NCBI GenBank assembly: GCA_964537875.1
Contig: CAZIDN010000009.1
Span: 23,273-87,272 of the forward strand
Length of the DNA stretch: 64,000 nucleotides
Reading direction: 5' to 3'
Origin: JAPKZH01 sp964537875
GTDB taxonomy: Bacteria; Acidobacteriota; Aminicenantia; Aminicenantales; UBA4085
Numbering within the stretch: the stretch's first letter is position 1; each line of letters starts with the position of its first letter. Positions 50,145-61,700 of this stretch are shown here, one piece after another. The notes beneath the pieces are model-generated. The model was given only the letters and a program-made list of their open reading frames with translations, searched no databases and was not told where the DNA came from. The position numbers were made by a program, and so were the translations under genes.

Positions 50145-53100
50145 TCAGAACGAAACCCGCGCCGAAAGCCTGTAGTTCCGGACTCCCGAAATGTTGGTCA
50201 CCTTTCCGAAGCTAGAGCTGGCTGTATAGGTTCCGACATTCGTGTTGGCATCCGACGGACGCCAGGTCCCGCCCGGGTTCATGCCGATCGTGACATACTG
50301 GTTGCCCAACAGGTTGAAGACATCGACAAACACGCCCAGTTTCCCGAACCGGCCCAAGCCGAACTCTTTTTCCAGCCGGAAATCCAGGTTGTCGGATGCG
50401 GGATCCCGCCGCGTCCCCGACGCTTCCAGGTTGACGCTGTAGGATAATCCCTGGGCGTTGTTCGCGGCCATCCACACCGCCGGAGGATAGACGGTGACGC
50501 TTCGCTGCCACGGGGAGCCGGAGAAGTGCATGTAGTAGAACGAGGCCAGGAACCGCAAGGGCAGGTTGAACGTGCCGAAGAGCTTGATCACGAGAGGACG
50601 GTCCGACCCGATATAGCCGTAGCGGTTGACGAACCAGTTGGCCTGTTGGTAGGCGCCGGAATATCCCCAGACCGAGCCGTAGTCATCGGTGTTGTTGCCT
50701 TTGGTCTGGGACCAGACGACGGACCCGCCGAGCTGCCAGCCGCGGGACATGCGCTTGTTGAATGTCAGCTCGAGCGCCTGGTATTTCCTCAGGGCTTCCG
50801 GAATGTTGGCGAACGCGGTCATCTGGGCGGGGGCATTGTTGGACATGAAATACATCGTTACGGCTTGCTCGGGGAAGCTGCCGGCTGACGGGACGATCGT
50901 GGTGAAGGGGATCCACCAATCGGTGGCCTTGTCATAGGTATTCCAGTAGCGCTTCGTGTTTGGATCGTACAGGATCGCGCCGACGGTGTCCTTTTTCTCC
51001 CGGAAGATGAACTGGAGGCCGACGTTGAAATCGCGGAAGAGCTCGTGGTTGATCGAAGCGGTGAACTCATTATACATCGGGGCCTTGATGTCCGGATCGA
51101 TGCGCTGCTTGTAATAGCTCGGCAGCATCTGCTGAACGGAGGCTCCGAAAGCGACATATTTGTCGCCGGGCGGGGCATCGGGGACGCCGTTGTTGTTCAG
51201 GTCCGTCCAATAAAAGCCGTAGCTCACCGGACGCAGCGGATGGACAGTCTGGAAGTACATAACCGGCATGGCTTCCGCGTACCGCGAGAAGGACGCCTTG
51301 ACGGCCGTCTTCCCGTCGCCGAAGAGGTCATAGGAAAGACCGAGGCGCGGCGAGAACGGGCTCCAGCCCATGACATCATCCCATCGGTCGATCTTCATCT
51401 CGCCGTAAGGATTGAACCCAAACTGGGGCACGAACAGGGCTTCCCCGATGGCCGGGGCAATGCCCGAAGAAGCAACCTTTGTCGACTCCGGCAAATAGCC
51501 GTTATAGGTATCGAAACGGAGCCCAAGGTTCAAGGTCAGCCTGTTCTTGATCGTCCATGTGTCCTGGATATAGGCGCCGAAGCGGACTTCGGAGCCGTTG
51601 ACGACGTTCGGGCTGGTCTTCGGGCCGCAGACATAGATGGTGAGCAGGCCGTCGCCGTAGGTCGGATGCGGACCGCTCAAGCCGTAGAGGCCGCGGTAAT
51701 AGTACGGGCTGCCGTTATAGTAAGTCCACGAAATCGGATTATCCCGATACCAGGTCCATTCGTCGACGCCGGTCTGGACTTCGACGCCCGCCCTGAACTC
51801 GTGGTCACCGCCCAGGAAACCGTCCTGGAAATGGGTCAGGCGGACCGAGGCCTGCTTGGTGTTCCTCCACACGGGCTCGCCGAACCGGCCGGTGGACCCC
51901 CAGCTGTAGAATGTGTAAGCATCATTAAATGCGTAGTTTTTCTCTGTCCCCGGCTCGTAATAGATATTCCATTGAATATCCGCCAAGCCGGCCCGGAAAT
52001 CGATGAAGGTGTTCGGGGACAGGATCCAGGAGGCGTTGGCCGTGAAGGCCCAGTTGAAGTCCGTCCGTTCCTGGCAGGCTTCCGCCGTGGTGTATGTGCC
52101 GGCCCCGCTGTACGGCGTGTAGGGATTGGAATGGTTGGCCATCACGAACACCCGCAGGTTCTTTCCCAACTGGGTCGTCAGCTTGAGGAAGCCGTTGTAG
52201 TTCCGGTTGTAGGGCTGGTATTGTTCGTAGCTCTTGCCCAGGATCGTCGTCGGCAGGAACGTCGACATGAATTTGTTCCGGGTCATGCCGAGGTCGCCGA
52301 AGAACCACAATTTGTCCTTGACGATGGGGCCGCCCAGGATGGCCGAGGTGTTGATTTGGTAGATGTTGAAGGTCGGTTTGCCGACGTTGAGGGCCTTGAT
52401 CTGCTCGTCCGAGAACAGGATCTCGTTGAGATCCTTGTTGCTGTAATACAGCTGGACCATGCCGCTGAATTTGTTGCCGCCGGATTTGGTGACGACGTTG
52501 ACGAACGAGCCGCCCGTGTTGCCGACCTGGGCCGGCAAACCGCCGGTGATGACTTCGACCTCTTCCATGGCGTCGTATTCGACCGTCACGAAACGGCCGT
52601 TCACCGACGGGTCGTTGACGTTTACGCCGTCGACTTCATAGGCGTGCGAGATTTCGGTGCCGCCGTGCATGACCCCGGAGACCGTTCCCGCCGTCATCCC
52701 CATGATCCTGTCGAGGCTCCGCTGCATGGGCAAGTTCATGATAATATCGCGGCTGATCTGGGTGGCGATCTTGGTCGATTGGATATCGACGACGGGCGAG
52801 GCGGCCTGGATCGTGATTTCTTCCTGGATCGCGGACACCTTCATCTGGATGTTGAGCGTCACGACCATGCCGACATTGACGATGATGTTTTCGCGCTTGA
52901 CCGGCTGGAAGCCCTTGAGCTCGAAGGTGACCGTGTAGGTGCCGGGCGGCAGGGCCGGCGCGCGGAACAGGCCGTTTTCCTTGGAGACGTCCGTCACCGT
53001 CCCGAGCAGACTCGGCCCTTTGACGGAGACGCTGACGCCGAGAAGCGGCGCGCCATCTTCATCCGTCACCGTTCCCCGGATCGTTCCGGTCTGAAGTTGC

Positions 53101-53168
53101 TGGGAGAGGAGAAGGGACGGCCCGAGAAAAAAGACGATGAACAAAGTGAAAAAAAATCGTTTTGTCAT
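50145..53168 (-). CDS. TonB-dependent outer membrane receptor 2 (Oar-like)
   Basis: The start is ATG 53168 with AAGGGGAAG upstream; a longer frame to 53282 would read through the promoter region. The protein has a leader (FFFTLFIVFFLGPSLLLSQ), a carboxypeptidase-regulatory-like domain (GTIRGTVTDEDGAPLLGVSVSVKG), and a plug (HAYEVDGVNVNDPSVNGRFVTVEYDAMEEVEVITGGLPAQ). A barrel of about 800 residues ends in RLSARVSF. It shares its plan but not close identity with receptor 1. The two GWxTD genes follow on the same strand, 106 bases later, and a GntR/FCD regulator gene lies upstream. Confidence 0.88.
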   Translation of the reverse strand: MTKRFFFTLFIVFFLGPSLLLSQQLQTGTIRGTVTDEDGAPLLGVSVSVKGPSLLGTVTDVSKENGLFRAPALPPGTYTVTFELKGFQPVKRENIIVNVGMVVTLNIQMKVSAIQEEITIQAASPVVDIQSTKIATQISRDIIMNLPMQRSLDRIMGMTAGTVSGVMHGGTEISHAYEVDGVNVNDPSVNGRFVTVEYDAMEEVEVITGGLPAQVGNTGGSFVNVVTKSGGNKFSGMVQLYYSNKDLNEILFSDEQIKALNVGKPTFNIYQINTSAILGGPIVKDKLWFFGDLGMTRNKFMSTFLPTTILGKSYEQYQPYNRNYNGFLKLTTQLGKNLRVFVMANHSNPYTPYSGAGTYTTAEACQERTDFNWAFTANASWILSPNTFIDFRAGLADIQWNIYYEPGTEKNYAFNDAYTFYSWGSTGRFGEPVWRNTKQASVRLTHFQDGFLGGDHEFRAGVEVQTGVDEWTWYRDNPISWTYYNGSPYYYRGLYGLSGPHPTYGDGLLTIYVCGPKTSPNVVNGSEVRFGAYIQDTWTIKNRLTLNLGLRFDTYNGYLPESTKVASSGIAPAIGEALFVPQFGFNPYGEMKIDRWDDVMGWSPFSPRLGLSYDLFGDGKTAVKASFSRYAEAMPVMYFQTVHPLRPVSYGFYWTDLNNNGVPDAPPGDKYVAFGASVQQMLPSYYKQRIDPDIKAPMYNEFTASINHELFRDFNVGLQFIFREKKDTVGAILYDPNTKRYWNTYDKATDWWIPFTTIVPSAGSFPEQAVTMYFMSNNAPAQMTAFANIPEALRKYQALELTFNKRMSRGWQLGGSVVWSQTKGNNTDDYGSVWGYSGAYQQANWFVNRYGYIGSDRPLVIKLFGTFNLPLRFLASFYYMHFSGSPWQRSVTVYPPAVWMAANNAQGLSYSVNLEASGTRRDPASDNLDFRLEKEFGLGRFGKLGVFVDVFNLLGNQYVTIGMNPGGTWRPSDANTNVGTYTASSSFGKVTNISGVRNYRLSARVSF

Positions 53169-53291
53169 GCTTTCTTCCCCTTGGCTGGAATATTTCTGCG
53201 AAATTTGATTCATCATTTTTCTTTTTCGGCCGACGATTTCTCGAAAAAAAACGTCGACCGGATTCATTTTTCGCCTGATCAATATGACAAA

Positions 53292-53320
53292 AATATGGGA
53301 TATCTTTCCCCTTTTGTCAA
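53292..53320 (-). promoter_or_regulatory. Predicted promoter of TonB receptor 2 operon
   Basis: On the minus strand a perfect TTGACA (53315-53320) is followed after 17 bases by CATATT (53292-53297). The leader to the ATG would be about 118 bases. CATATT occurs again 11 bases downstream (CATATTTTTGTCATATT), which could be part of an operator for the adjacent GntR regulator; that is inference. Confidence 0.6.
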
Positions 53321-53351
53321 GCTTGGCTTAGCTTATGGAGACAGGAACGCG

Positions 53352-54038
53352 CTATTCGATTAGAGACGACGCTTTCACATAATACAGATCGATGAATTTT
53401 TTCTGGACGCGGAACGACCAGTGGACGTCCCGGATAAAATCGACAGCCTTTTCCGCGTTCCTCTGCTGGATCAAACGGACAAGCTCGGCGTGCTCGCCGA
53501 TGGAGGCCTGTTCCCACTCCTTGACAAAGCCTTTCTGGCGTGGAAAATCGTAGAGGCGCTTTTTCAGGGTGTTCACGATTTTTTTCAGGTTCTCGTTGCC
53601 GCTGCGATCCAGGAAGACATTATGGAAATTCAGGTTTTTCTCGTAGTAAAGGTCGAAATTGTCCCGGTCGATGGCGTCCTTCATCGCGGCATTTAGCTCT
53701 TCCATGTATTGAACATCGGGCTCCTTCAAGTTATCGAGGGCCAAGAGAAGCGCCTCGCTTTCAAGGGCGCCGATAATTTCATAATAATTTTTGATATCTT
53801 GAAGGGACAGGGTGTTGACGATAACTTTCCGGCGGGGCAGGATGGAGACAAAGCCTTCCATTTCCAGCAGAAGAAGCGCATCCCGGAGAGGCGTCTTACT
53901 GACCCCCAGTTTCTTCGAGGTCTCCTCCATATCGATCACGGAGCCGGGGAGGATCTCCCCGACCCGCATTTGCTCTCTGAGATATTCATAGACCTGCTCT
54001 TTCAAGGACTTGATGTTCAGCACCGGCTTGTTATCCAC
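53352..54038 (-). CDS. GntR-family transcriptional regulator, FCD (FadR-like) subgroup
   Basis: The 228-residue protein has the GntR winged helix: LKEQVYEYLREQMRVGEILPG, then VSKTPLRDALLLLEMEGFV. The all-helical FCD ligand-binding domain follows from about residue 80. FCD metal/ligand positions are suggested by FHNVFLDRSGN and IGEHAELVRLI. The start is GTG 54038 with AAGGAGG about 10 bases upstream. Regulators of this group respond to carboxylates or sugar acids. It lies directly upstream of TonB receptor 2 on the same strand and is a likely regulator of that operon. Confidence 0.88.
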   Translation of the reverse strand: MDNKPVLNIKSLKEQVYEYLREQMRVGEILPGSVIDMEETSKKLGVSKTPLRDALLLLEMEGFVSILPRRKVIVNTLSLQDIKNYYEIIGALESEALLLALDNLKEPDVQYMEELNAAMKDAIDRDNFDLYYEKNLNFHNVFLDRSGNENLKKIVNTLKKRLYDFPRQKGFVKEWEQASIGEHAELVRLIQQRNAEKAVDFIRDVHWSFRVQKKFIDLYYVKASSLIE

Positions 54039-54194
54039 GGCTTGATGACCTCCTTGTTGCGCTTGAAGAAATAAGAATATTGAATATGAGAGGTCAAGTC
54101 AATAGCCGGAGCAGCGGCTCCTTCCGGGAGCTTTGACCCCCTTCCTTCGTATATGTTATAAGAAATAGGTTAAATGGGTTAAAGGAGTGCCCCC

Positions 54195-54923
54195 GTGATC
54201 GAATTTCGGCGCGTTTCCAAGAGTTACAATAAGGGCAAGGTCAAGGCTGTCGACGACCTCGACCTGGTCATCAAGCCGGGCGAGATCTTCGGCTTTTTGG
54301 GCCCCAACGGGGCGGGGAAAACCACGACCATCAAAATGATCGTTGGCCTCCTCAAACCGGACGCGGGCACGATCACCATCAACGGCCTGGACAGCCAGAA
54401 GGATGCCCTCAAGTGCAAGGCCATGACGACGTACGTGCCGGACTATCCCGCCATCTACGAACGGTTGACGGGATTGGAGTATTTGAATTTCATCGGCGAT
54501 GTCTACGGGGTAGCCAAAGAGGACAGGATCGCTAGAATCGAGAAGTGGCTGGAGATCTTTGAGCTCAGCCAAGCCGTCTCCAGCCCCATCCAGAGCTATT
54601 CCCACGGCATGAGGCAGAAGGTCGTCTTGATGGCTGCGCTGCTTCCGGCCCCCCGGGTGATGGTGCTGGATGAGCCGCTGGTCGGCCTGGACCCGCGGGC
54701 CTCCCATCACCTTAAGGAGATCATGCGCGAGCATTGCGACCAGGGCAAGACGCTCTTCTTTTCCACCCATATCATGGAGGTGGCCGAAAAGCTGTGCGAC
54801 CGGATGGGCATCATCAATAAGGGGAAGCTCATCGCCTGCGGAAGTTTGGACGAGCTCAAGAAGCTGAACCACGAGCAGCATGAGTCGCTGGAGAATATCT
54901 TCCTGGAGCTGACCGAAAAATGA
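54195..54923 (+). CDS. ABC transporter ATP-binding protein (ABC-2 type)
   Basis: The 242-residue ATPase has Walker A (GPNGAGKTTTIKMIVGLL), a Q-loop, the signature YSHGMRQKVVLMAAL, Walker B (VMVLDEPLVGLDP) and the switch His (FFSTHIMEVAEKL). The start is GTG with AAAGGAG. It overlaps the permease gene by four bases (ATGA), so together they form an exporter; substrate is unknown. The C-terminal GSLDELKKL resembles exporters of the CcmA/NatA group. Confidence 0.92.
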   Translation: MIEFRRVSKSYNKGKVKAVDDLDLVIKPGEIFGFLGPNGAGKTTTIKMIVGLLKPDAGTITINGLDSQKDALKCKAMTTYVPDYPAIYERLTGLEYLNFIGDVYGVAKEDRIARIEKWLEIFELSQAVSSPIQSYSHGMRQKVVLMAALLPAPRVMVLDEPLVGLDPRASHHLKEIMREHCDQGKTLFFSTHIMEVAEKLCDRMGIINKGKLIACGSLDELKKLNHEQHESLENIFLELTEK

Positions 54924-56602
54924 ATAAGCTGCGGTCGCTCATCCGCGTCGGGCTGAAGGTCAACTTCGGACTGGCGGTTCTGCGCCACCGCCTGTTCAAA
55001 GAAAAGAAGGACATCTGGCTCGTCCCTTTGATCGCCGTGGCTTTTCTCGGCCTGGGGCCGACCCTCTATGGCTATCTGGCCTTGATCAAGATCGCTTACA
55101 GGCTGCTCCTGCCCTTGGGACAGCAGCATCTCATTCTGACCTACGGGTTGCTGGCGGGGCAGGTTTTTGTCCTGATTTTCGGGGTTTATTATGTCGTGTC
55201 GGCTTTCTATTTTTCCAAAGATATGGACATCCTCATCCCCCTCCCCCTCAAGCCCTTTCAGGTCATGTTTTCCAAATTTACCGTGATCCTGGTCAATGAA
55301 TACCTGACCATCGCCTTCTTCGTCCTGCCGGTCCTGGTCTATTACGGGATCCTCTCAAAAGCCGGCCTCCCCTATTGGCTCTATGGGCTGGTCATCTATC
55401 TCCTGCTCCCCGTCATTCCGCTGGCCGTCGTTTCGCTGCTGGTCATCGGCATGATGCGCGCCGTCAACCTCAGCCGGAAAAAGGACGCCTTGATTATCGT
55501 CGGCAGCCTTGTCTTGATCGTGGCCGGATTCGGGCTGCAATATTTTCTGAACAGGATGGCCGGCGCCTCGCCGGACCCGCGGGCGATGATCCGGTTTTTA
55601 ACCGCTCCGGACGGGCTGATCCGGCGTGTCGGCGCTATTTTCCCGCCGAGCATTTGGGCCACCAAAGCGCTCGCCGGAGGGCTGACGGCCAGGGGATTTT
55701 CAAACCTGCTCATCTTCGTCGGCGTTTCTCTCACCATCTTTTGCGGCATTCTGATCATGGCGGAGAAGTTGTTCTACCGCGGGCTGATCGGGCTCGGAGA
55801 GATATCGGGCCGGAAGAAGGCGCTGTCCAAGGAAAGCATGTCGCGCAAGGTCTCGTCCGGGCGGCATCCCGTCAGGACGATCTTCGCCCGAGAGTGGCGG
55901 ATCATGAACCGAACCCCGATCTTTTTGCTCAACGGCGTGCTTGTCGTCGTCATCGTCCCTCTCATTCTTGTCATCATGGCCCAAACAGGATCGGGGAAAG
56001 GGGACAACGCCGTTCTCTTAAGACTCATGACCTCGGCCAAGCCGATCTATGTCATCCTGGCCACGGCCTGCTTTATGACCTTCTGCTCCTGTCTGAACGG
56101 CACATCCTCCTCGACCTTCTCGCGGGAGGGAGCCCAGTTTTGGATATCAAAGGTCATCCCCGCCACCCCCAAGGAACAGGTGATCGCCAAATTCATCCAT
56201 TCCTATTTCATCGCCTTGCTGGGCATCGTCGTGGCGTCCGTGGTCGCCGTTTTCGTCGCTCACTTGAAGGTCGTCATGTTTGCCGGCGCTTTCTTGATCT
56301 CGATCGCGGCGGCCGTCGCCCTGACCGCTGTGGGTATGATCATCGACCTGGCCAGGCCGCTCCTCGATTGGACCAACCCCCAGAAGGCCATCAAGCAGAA
56401 CCTGAATGTCCTGCTGGCGATGCTGGCCGATATCGGAATCCTTTCGGCGCTCGGCTACTTCAGCGTATCTCTCTTGAAGCGGGGAATCGGAGGGGGAATG
56501 CTGCTTGCGATCCTCTTCGGGGCGCTGGTTCTACTTTCGTATACCGGCTGCCGGTTCCTCCTGAAATTTGCCAAGAAACGATACACCCAAATCGAAGTCT
56601 AA
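54920..56602 (+). CDS. ABC-2 type transporter permease
   Basis: The 560-residue protein has about ten to twelve hydrophobic helices and no ATPase domain, with cytoplasmic basic loops such as SRKKDALIIVG and GRKKALSKESMSRKVSSG. It matches the layout of large putative ABC exporters paired with a NatA-like ATPase. It is translationally coupled to the ATPase gene. Transport substrate cannot be inferred from neighbours. Confidence 0.8.
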   Translation: MNKLRSLIRVGLKVNFGLAVLRHRLFKEKKDIWLVPLIAVAFLGLGPTLYGYLALIKIAYRLLLPLGQQHLILTYGLLAGQVFVLIFGVYYVVSAFYFSKDMDILIPLPLKPFQVMFSKFTVILVNEYLTIAFFVLPVLVYYGILSKAGLPYWLYGLVIYLLLPVIPLAVVSLLVIGMMRAVNLSRKKDALIIVGSLVLIVAGFGLQYFLNRMAGASPDPRAMIRFLTAPDGLIRRVGAIFPPSIWATKALAGGLTARGFSNLLIFVGVSLTIFCGILIMAEKLFYRGLIGLGEISGRKKALSKESMSRKVSSGRHPVRTIFAREWRIMNRTPIFLLNGVLVVVIVPLILVIMAQTGSGKGDNAVLLRLMTSAKPIYVILATACFMTFCSCLNGTSSSTFSREGAQFWISKVIPATPKEQVIAKFIHSYFIALLGIVVASVVAVFVAHLKVVMFAGAFLISIAAAVALTAVGMIIDLARPLLDWTNPQKAIKQNLNVLLAMLADIGILSALGYFSVSLLKRGIGGGMLLAILFGALVLLSYTGCRFLLKFAKKRYTQIEV

Positions 56603-57005
56603 CCATCGGGGTCAAACCTCAACCTTCAATTTGGAGGGGAAGACCCCTTCCAACGGCCGTCGAACTTCGTCCGATGCCCTGCGGCTTCTGCGAAGACACA
56701 GACCTGTTTCGGGGCCCCCCTTGATTGGCCAAGGGGGGAAGGGGGGATTAATATGCATTATTAATATTCATAAATGTGTCTCCGATGAAAATTTAATTGA
56801 CCACGGGGGCGGCTCCCCCTTGGAACCCTCTACGAGCGGCTCTCCGTAGCAAGCCACGGGGCATATTCGCCGCTCGTCAACAAAAATATTTCGTTTTCAA
56901 TTTCTTTGGTCAATTTGGCCTGGGAATAAAGGCACACAATCCTTTGTCTCCGTATTTTTCCTGGGGAAAAAGGATTGTGACTTTCTTGGTTGTATCTTCC
57001 TATTT
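56603..57005. repeat. Gene-free gap with repeat fragments
   Basis: The 403-base gap between the ABC permease and the symporter contains three recognisable pieces. The first is a half arm GGGGTCAAACCTCAA at 56608. The second is a fragment like element B (GGAGGGGAAGACCCCTTCC) near 56633. The third is a palindrome CCCCCCTTGATTGGCC / GGCCAAGGGGGG near 56716-56738. CTACGAGCGGCTCTCCGTAG near 56830 is a small hairpin. No gene is seen. Confidence 0.5.
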
Positions 57006-58544
57006 TTACCAGAAGATGATGTAGAGGACGAGGGTGATGGCAATCACCAAAACGCACAGCCCCTTCAGGACCGGCGTCGACCGCATGTCGAAATCCTTGT
57101 TCATCGGCAGGACCCTCGGCACCTTGAGCGGCTTGATCAGCGTGATGAGGCCCATGACGACGATCATGACGACAAAGGTGATGGCGATCCGGTTGAGGAA
57201 AGCGATCTTTCCGAACGCCAACATCAGGAAGCCATAGACCGGCACGGTCAGGATGAGCGATGAGACGCCCGCCGCCGGCGGGGTTCGCTTGACGAACAGG
57301 CCGAAGACAAACGCCGCCAGAATCCCCGGCGAGATGAATCCCTGGAACTCCTGGATATAGTTGAAGATCCCTTTGAACTTTGGATTGCCCAACTGGGGAG
57401 CGATCAGGCAGACGACTAGGACAAAGGCAAGCGTCGCCCACCGTCCGATCTTGACCAGCGACTCGCTGGAGGCATCCTTTTTAAAATGCCTTTTATAGAT
57501 GTCCATAGTCAGGATCGTCGCCACCGAGTTGAGAAGAGAGCTGAGCGTGCTGATGACGGCTCCGGCGATCGCGGCCAGGATAAATCCCCGCAGCCCCGGC
57601 CCCACCAGGTTCCTGATCAGAAGAGGATAGGCCTGGTCGGTGGTCGCGCCGGGCGCGGTGAGCTGGCCCTTGAATAACTGGTAGGACATGATGCCGGGAA
57701 AAATGATGATGAACGGTATCGTCAGCTTCAGGAAGGCCGCGAAAATGATCCCCAGCTGACCTTGCTTCAGGCTCTTGGCGGCCAGCGTCCGCTGGGTGAT
57801 GAACTGGTTGAGCCCCCAGTAGTAAAAATTCGGGATCCAGAGGCCGACGACAAGTGTGGTCCAGGGGATAACGGGATGGTCGGCCGGCATGATCATGTGG
57901 AGCTTATCCGCGTTGGCCGAGAAGAAAGCGCTCACACCGCCCACGGCTTTAAAGCCCAGGACCATCGTGATGAAACCGCCTAAGATCAAGCCCGAGCCCT
58001 GGAACAGGTCGGCCCAGGCAACGGCTTTCAGCCCTCCCCATGTCGTGTAGATGGCCGCGATGATGCCGATCATCCATACGGCTTTGGTTAGGTCCATGTC
58101 AAAAATCGTGTGAAGCGCCAGGGCCCCCGTGTAGACGACGGCCGAAATGCTCACGGCGATGTAAATGACAACAAGGTAGAAGGCCATGATGCCCCGCGCG
58201 GCCGGATGGTAGCGGTACTCCAGATACTCAGGGATGGTGTAGATCCCGCTCCGCAGGAATTTAGGCAGGAAGAACAAGGCCACGACGACGAGCGTGATGG
58301 CGGCCATCCATTCATAGCTGGCAATGGCCAGGCCGGCGATGCCGGCCCCCTGCCCGGACATGCCGACAAAATGCTCGGTCGAGATGTTCGCGGCGATCAG
58401 CGAAAAGCCGATCAGCGGCCAGACCAGGCTGCGGCCGGCCAGGAAGAAGTCTACTCCCGTCTTCTCGCGCCGGCTCTTGTACATGCTCACGCCGACGACG
58501 ACGACGAAAAAAGCAACAAAAATCGTGATGTCAGCCCAATGCAT
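57006..58544 (-). CDS. Sodium/solute symporter (SSS/SGLT family)
   Basis: The 512-residue protein has about 13-14 membrane helices and the SSS motifs. FFLAGRSLVWPLIGFSLIAANIS is near the N-terminus, GIYTIPEYLEYRYHPAARG follows, and then GGLKAVAWADLFQG. FYYWGLNQFITQRTLAAKSLKQGQLG is typical of the SGLT branch that moves sugars, and sugar uptake would fit the GH38 and ROK kinase genes. AAGGAG precedes the ATG. The gene stands alone. Confidence 0.9.
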   Translation of the reverse strand: MHWADITIFVAFFVVVVGVSMYKSRREKTGVDFFLAGRSLVWPLIGFSLIAANISTEHFVGMSGQGAGIAGLAIASYEWMAAITLVVVALFFLPKFLRSGIYTIPEYLEYRYHPAARGIMAFYLVVIYIAVSISAVVYTGALALHTIFDMDLTKAVWMIGIIAAIYTTWGGLKAVAWADLFQGSGLILGGFITMVLGFKAVGGVSAFFSANADKLHMIMPADHPVIPWTTLVVGLWIPNFYYWGLNQFITQRTLAAKSLKQGQLGIIFAAFLKLTIPFIIIFPGIMSYQLFKGQLTAPGATTDQAYPLLIRNLVGPGLRGFILAAIAGAVISTLSSLLNSVATILTMDIYKRHFKKDASSESLVKIGRWATLAFVLVVCLIAPQLGNPKFKGIFNYIQEFQGFISPGILAAFVFGLFVKRTPPAAGVSSLILTVPVYGFLMLAFGKIAFLNRIAITFVVMIVVMGLITLIKPLKVPRVLPMNKDFDMRSTPVLKGLCVLVIAITLVLYIIFW

Positions 58545-58678
58545 CCTTGTCTCCTTGTTGCCCGAGTTCTTTGTTCATCGCTTCGGATTCAAGCGCTTCC
58601 TATTATATCTATCGCTTTCCTTTCGGAAAAGCAACTCTCGTGCCGAGTAAGCATCTTCGTTTGTGTTATTTTCTAGCG

Positions 58679-58955
58679 GTGCCGGAATCGCCCCCGGGCC
58701 CCTGGGGAACCAGTCCCGTCGGATACTCTTGGAGGGAAACCCTTATTAAGGGTTTCCCTCCAACGATCGCTTCGCTCTCTGCCTCCTTTCCATGGAGCAT
58801 TTGGCGATGAATTCATGGGAGGATTCTCCTTGGAGGGGTGGCAGGGCCGGCGGGTATTCCCGCCGCCCGTTGGAGGGGGAACCTGCAAAAGGGTCCTCCT
58901 CCAAGAGTGTCCGGGGCCTCCCTCCACTAGGGGGCCTCGAGGGCGATTCCGGCAC
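58679..58955. mobile_element. Multi-hairpin element B, copy 2, with inverted flanks
   Basis: The core at 58721-58914 matches the core at 27283-27477 with scattered substitutions and the same four hairpins. GTGCCGGAATCGCCC (58679-58693) and GGGCGATTCCGGCAC (58941-58955) are exact inverted flanks and extend a few more bases with mismatches. Between the left flank and core lies GGAACCAGTCCCGTCGG, the reverse complement of part of the element C core. It fills most of the 625-base gap between the symporter and the S9 peptidase. Confidence 0.68.
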
Positions 58956-59100
58956 CTCTTTGAAATTACATATTTGGATGCTTCCTCGTCCCGATTTTTG
59001 TCCAGCTCCCTGAAATTTTTGACATCAAATATTTGTAATGATAATCTAGTGAACCGCTGATCAAAAAGCAAGCTCCATGAGAAAAGGGAAAAAAAGCAGA

Positions 59101-59150
59101 GGGTTCTATTTTGTCGGGTTTTCCCCTGCTCCAAAAAATAGAACTGTCCC
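59101..59150. repeat. Palindrome GGGTTCTATTTT type
   Basis: GGGTTCTATTTT (59101-59112) is answered by AAAATAGAACTGTCCC ending at 59150. It lies 20 bases before the start codon of the S9 peptidase, so it forms part of its leader or promoter region. A related palindrome is at 39288. Confidence 0.55.
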
Positions 59151-59169
59151 TATATATTAAGGAGGTCGT

Positions 59170-61458
<2,289 letters not shown>

Positions 61459-61474
61459 CTCCGTTAATAAAAAA

Positions 61475-61605
61475 GGTTCTCTTCCATTTCGTATGGGGAA
61501 AATTGTATGGGAAACGATCCGGAAACGGCCTCGCTCCCCATCCGGGTTTTTAACGCCGTTTCCGGATCGTTTCCCTTTTCTACCCACACGTAATGGAAGA
61601 GAACC
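61475..61605. repeat. Fold-back repeat D, copy 3 (complete)
   Basis: GGTTCTCTTCCATTTCGTATG at the left and AATGGAAGAGAACC at the right end begin arms of about 50 bases, which also pair at GGGAAACGATCCGGAAACGG. The loop is CTCGCTCCCCATCCGGG. It directly follows the S9 gene and could stop its transcript. A short TGTCATCGCGAGG-type remnant (GCTCGCGATGACAG) follows at about 61650. Confidence 0.75.
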
Positions 61606-61700
61606 ATAAAATATAATTACGAAGAACGAAGCGCCACGCACCCGACGGGTGCTCGCGATGACAGGCTGAGCGTTCGTCCAACGGCGATTTCGGGTTTCCA

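Noticed and set aside
51045..53363. Long plus-strand frame of 772 codons opposite TonB receptor 2
   Set aside because: It is antisense to a full receptor with signal peptide, plug and barrel end, has a composition typical of reversed GC-rich codons, and shows no domain.
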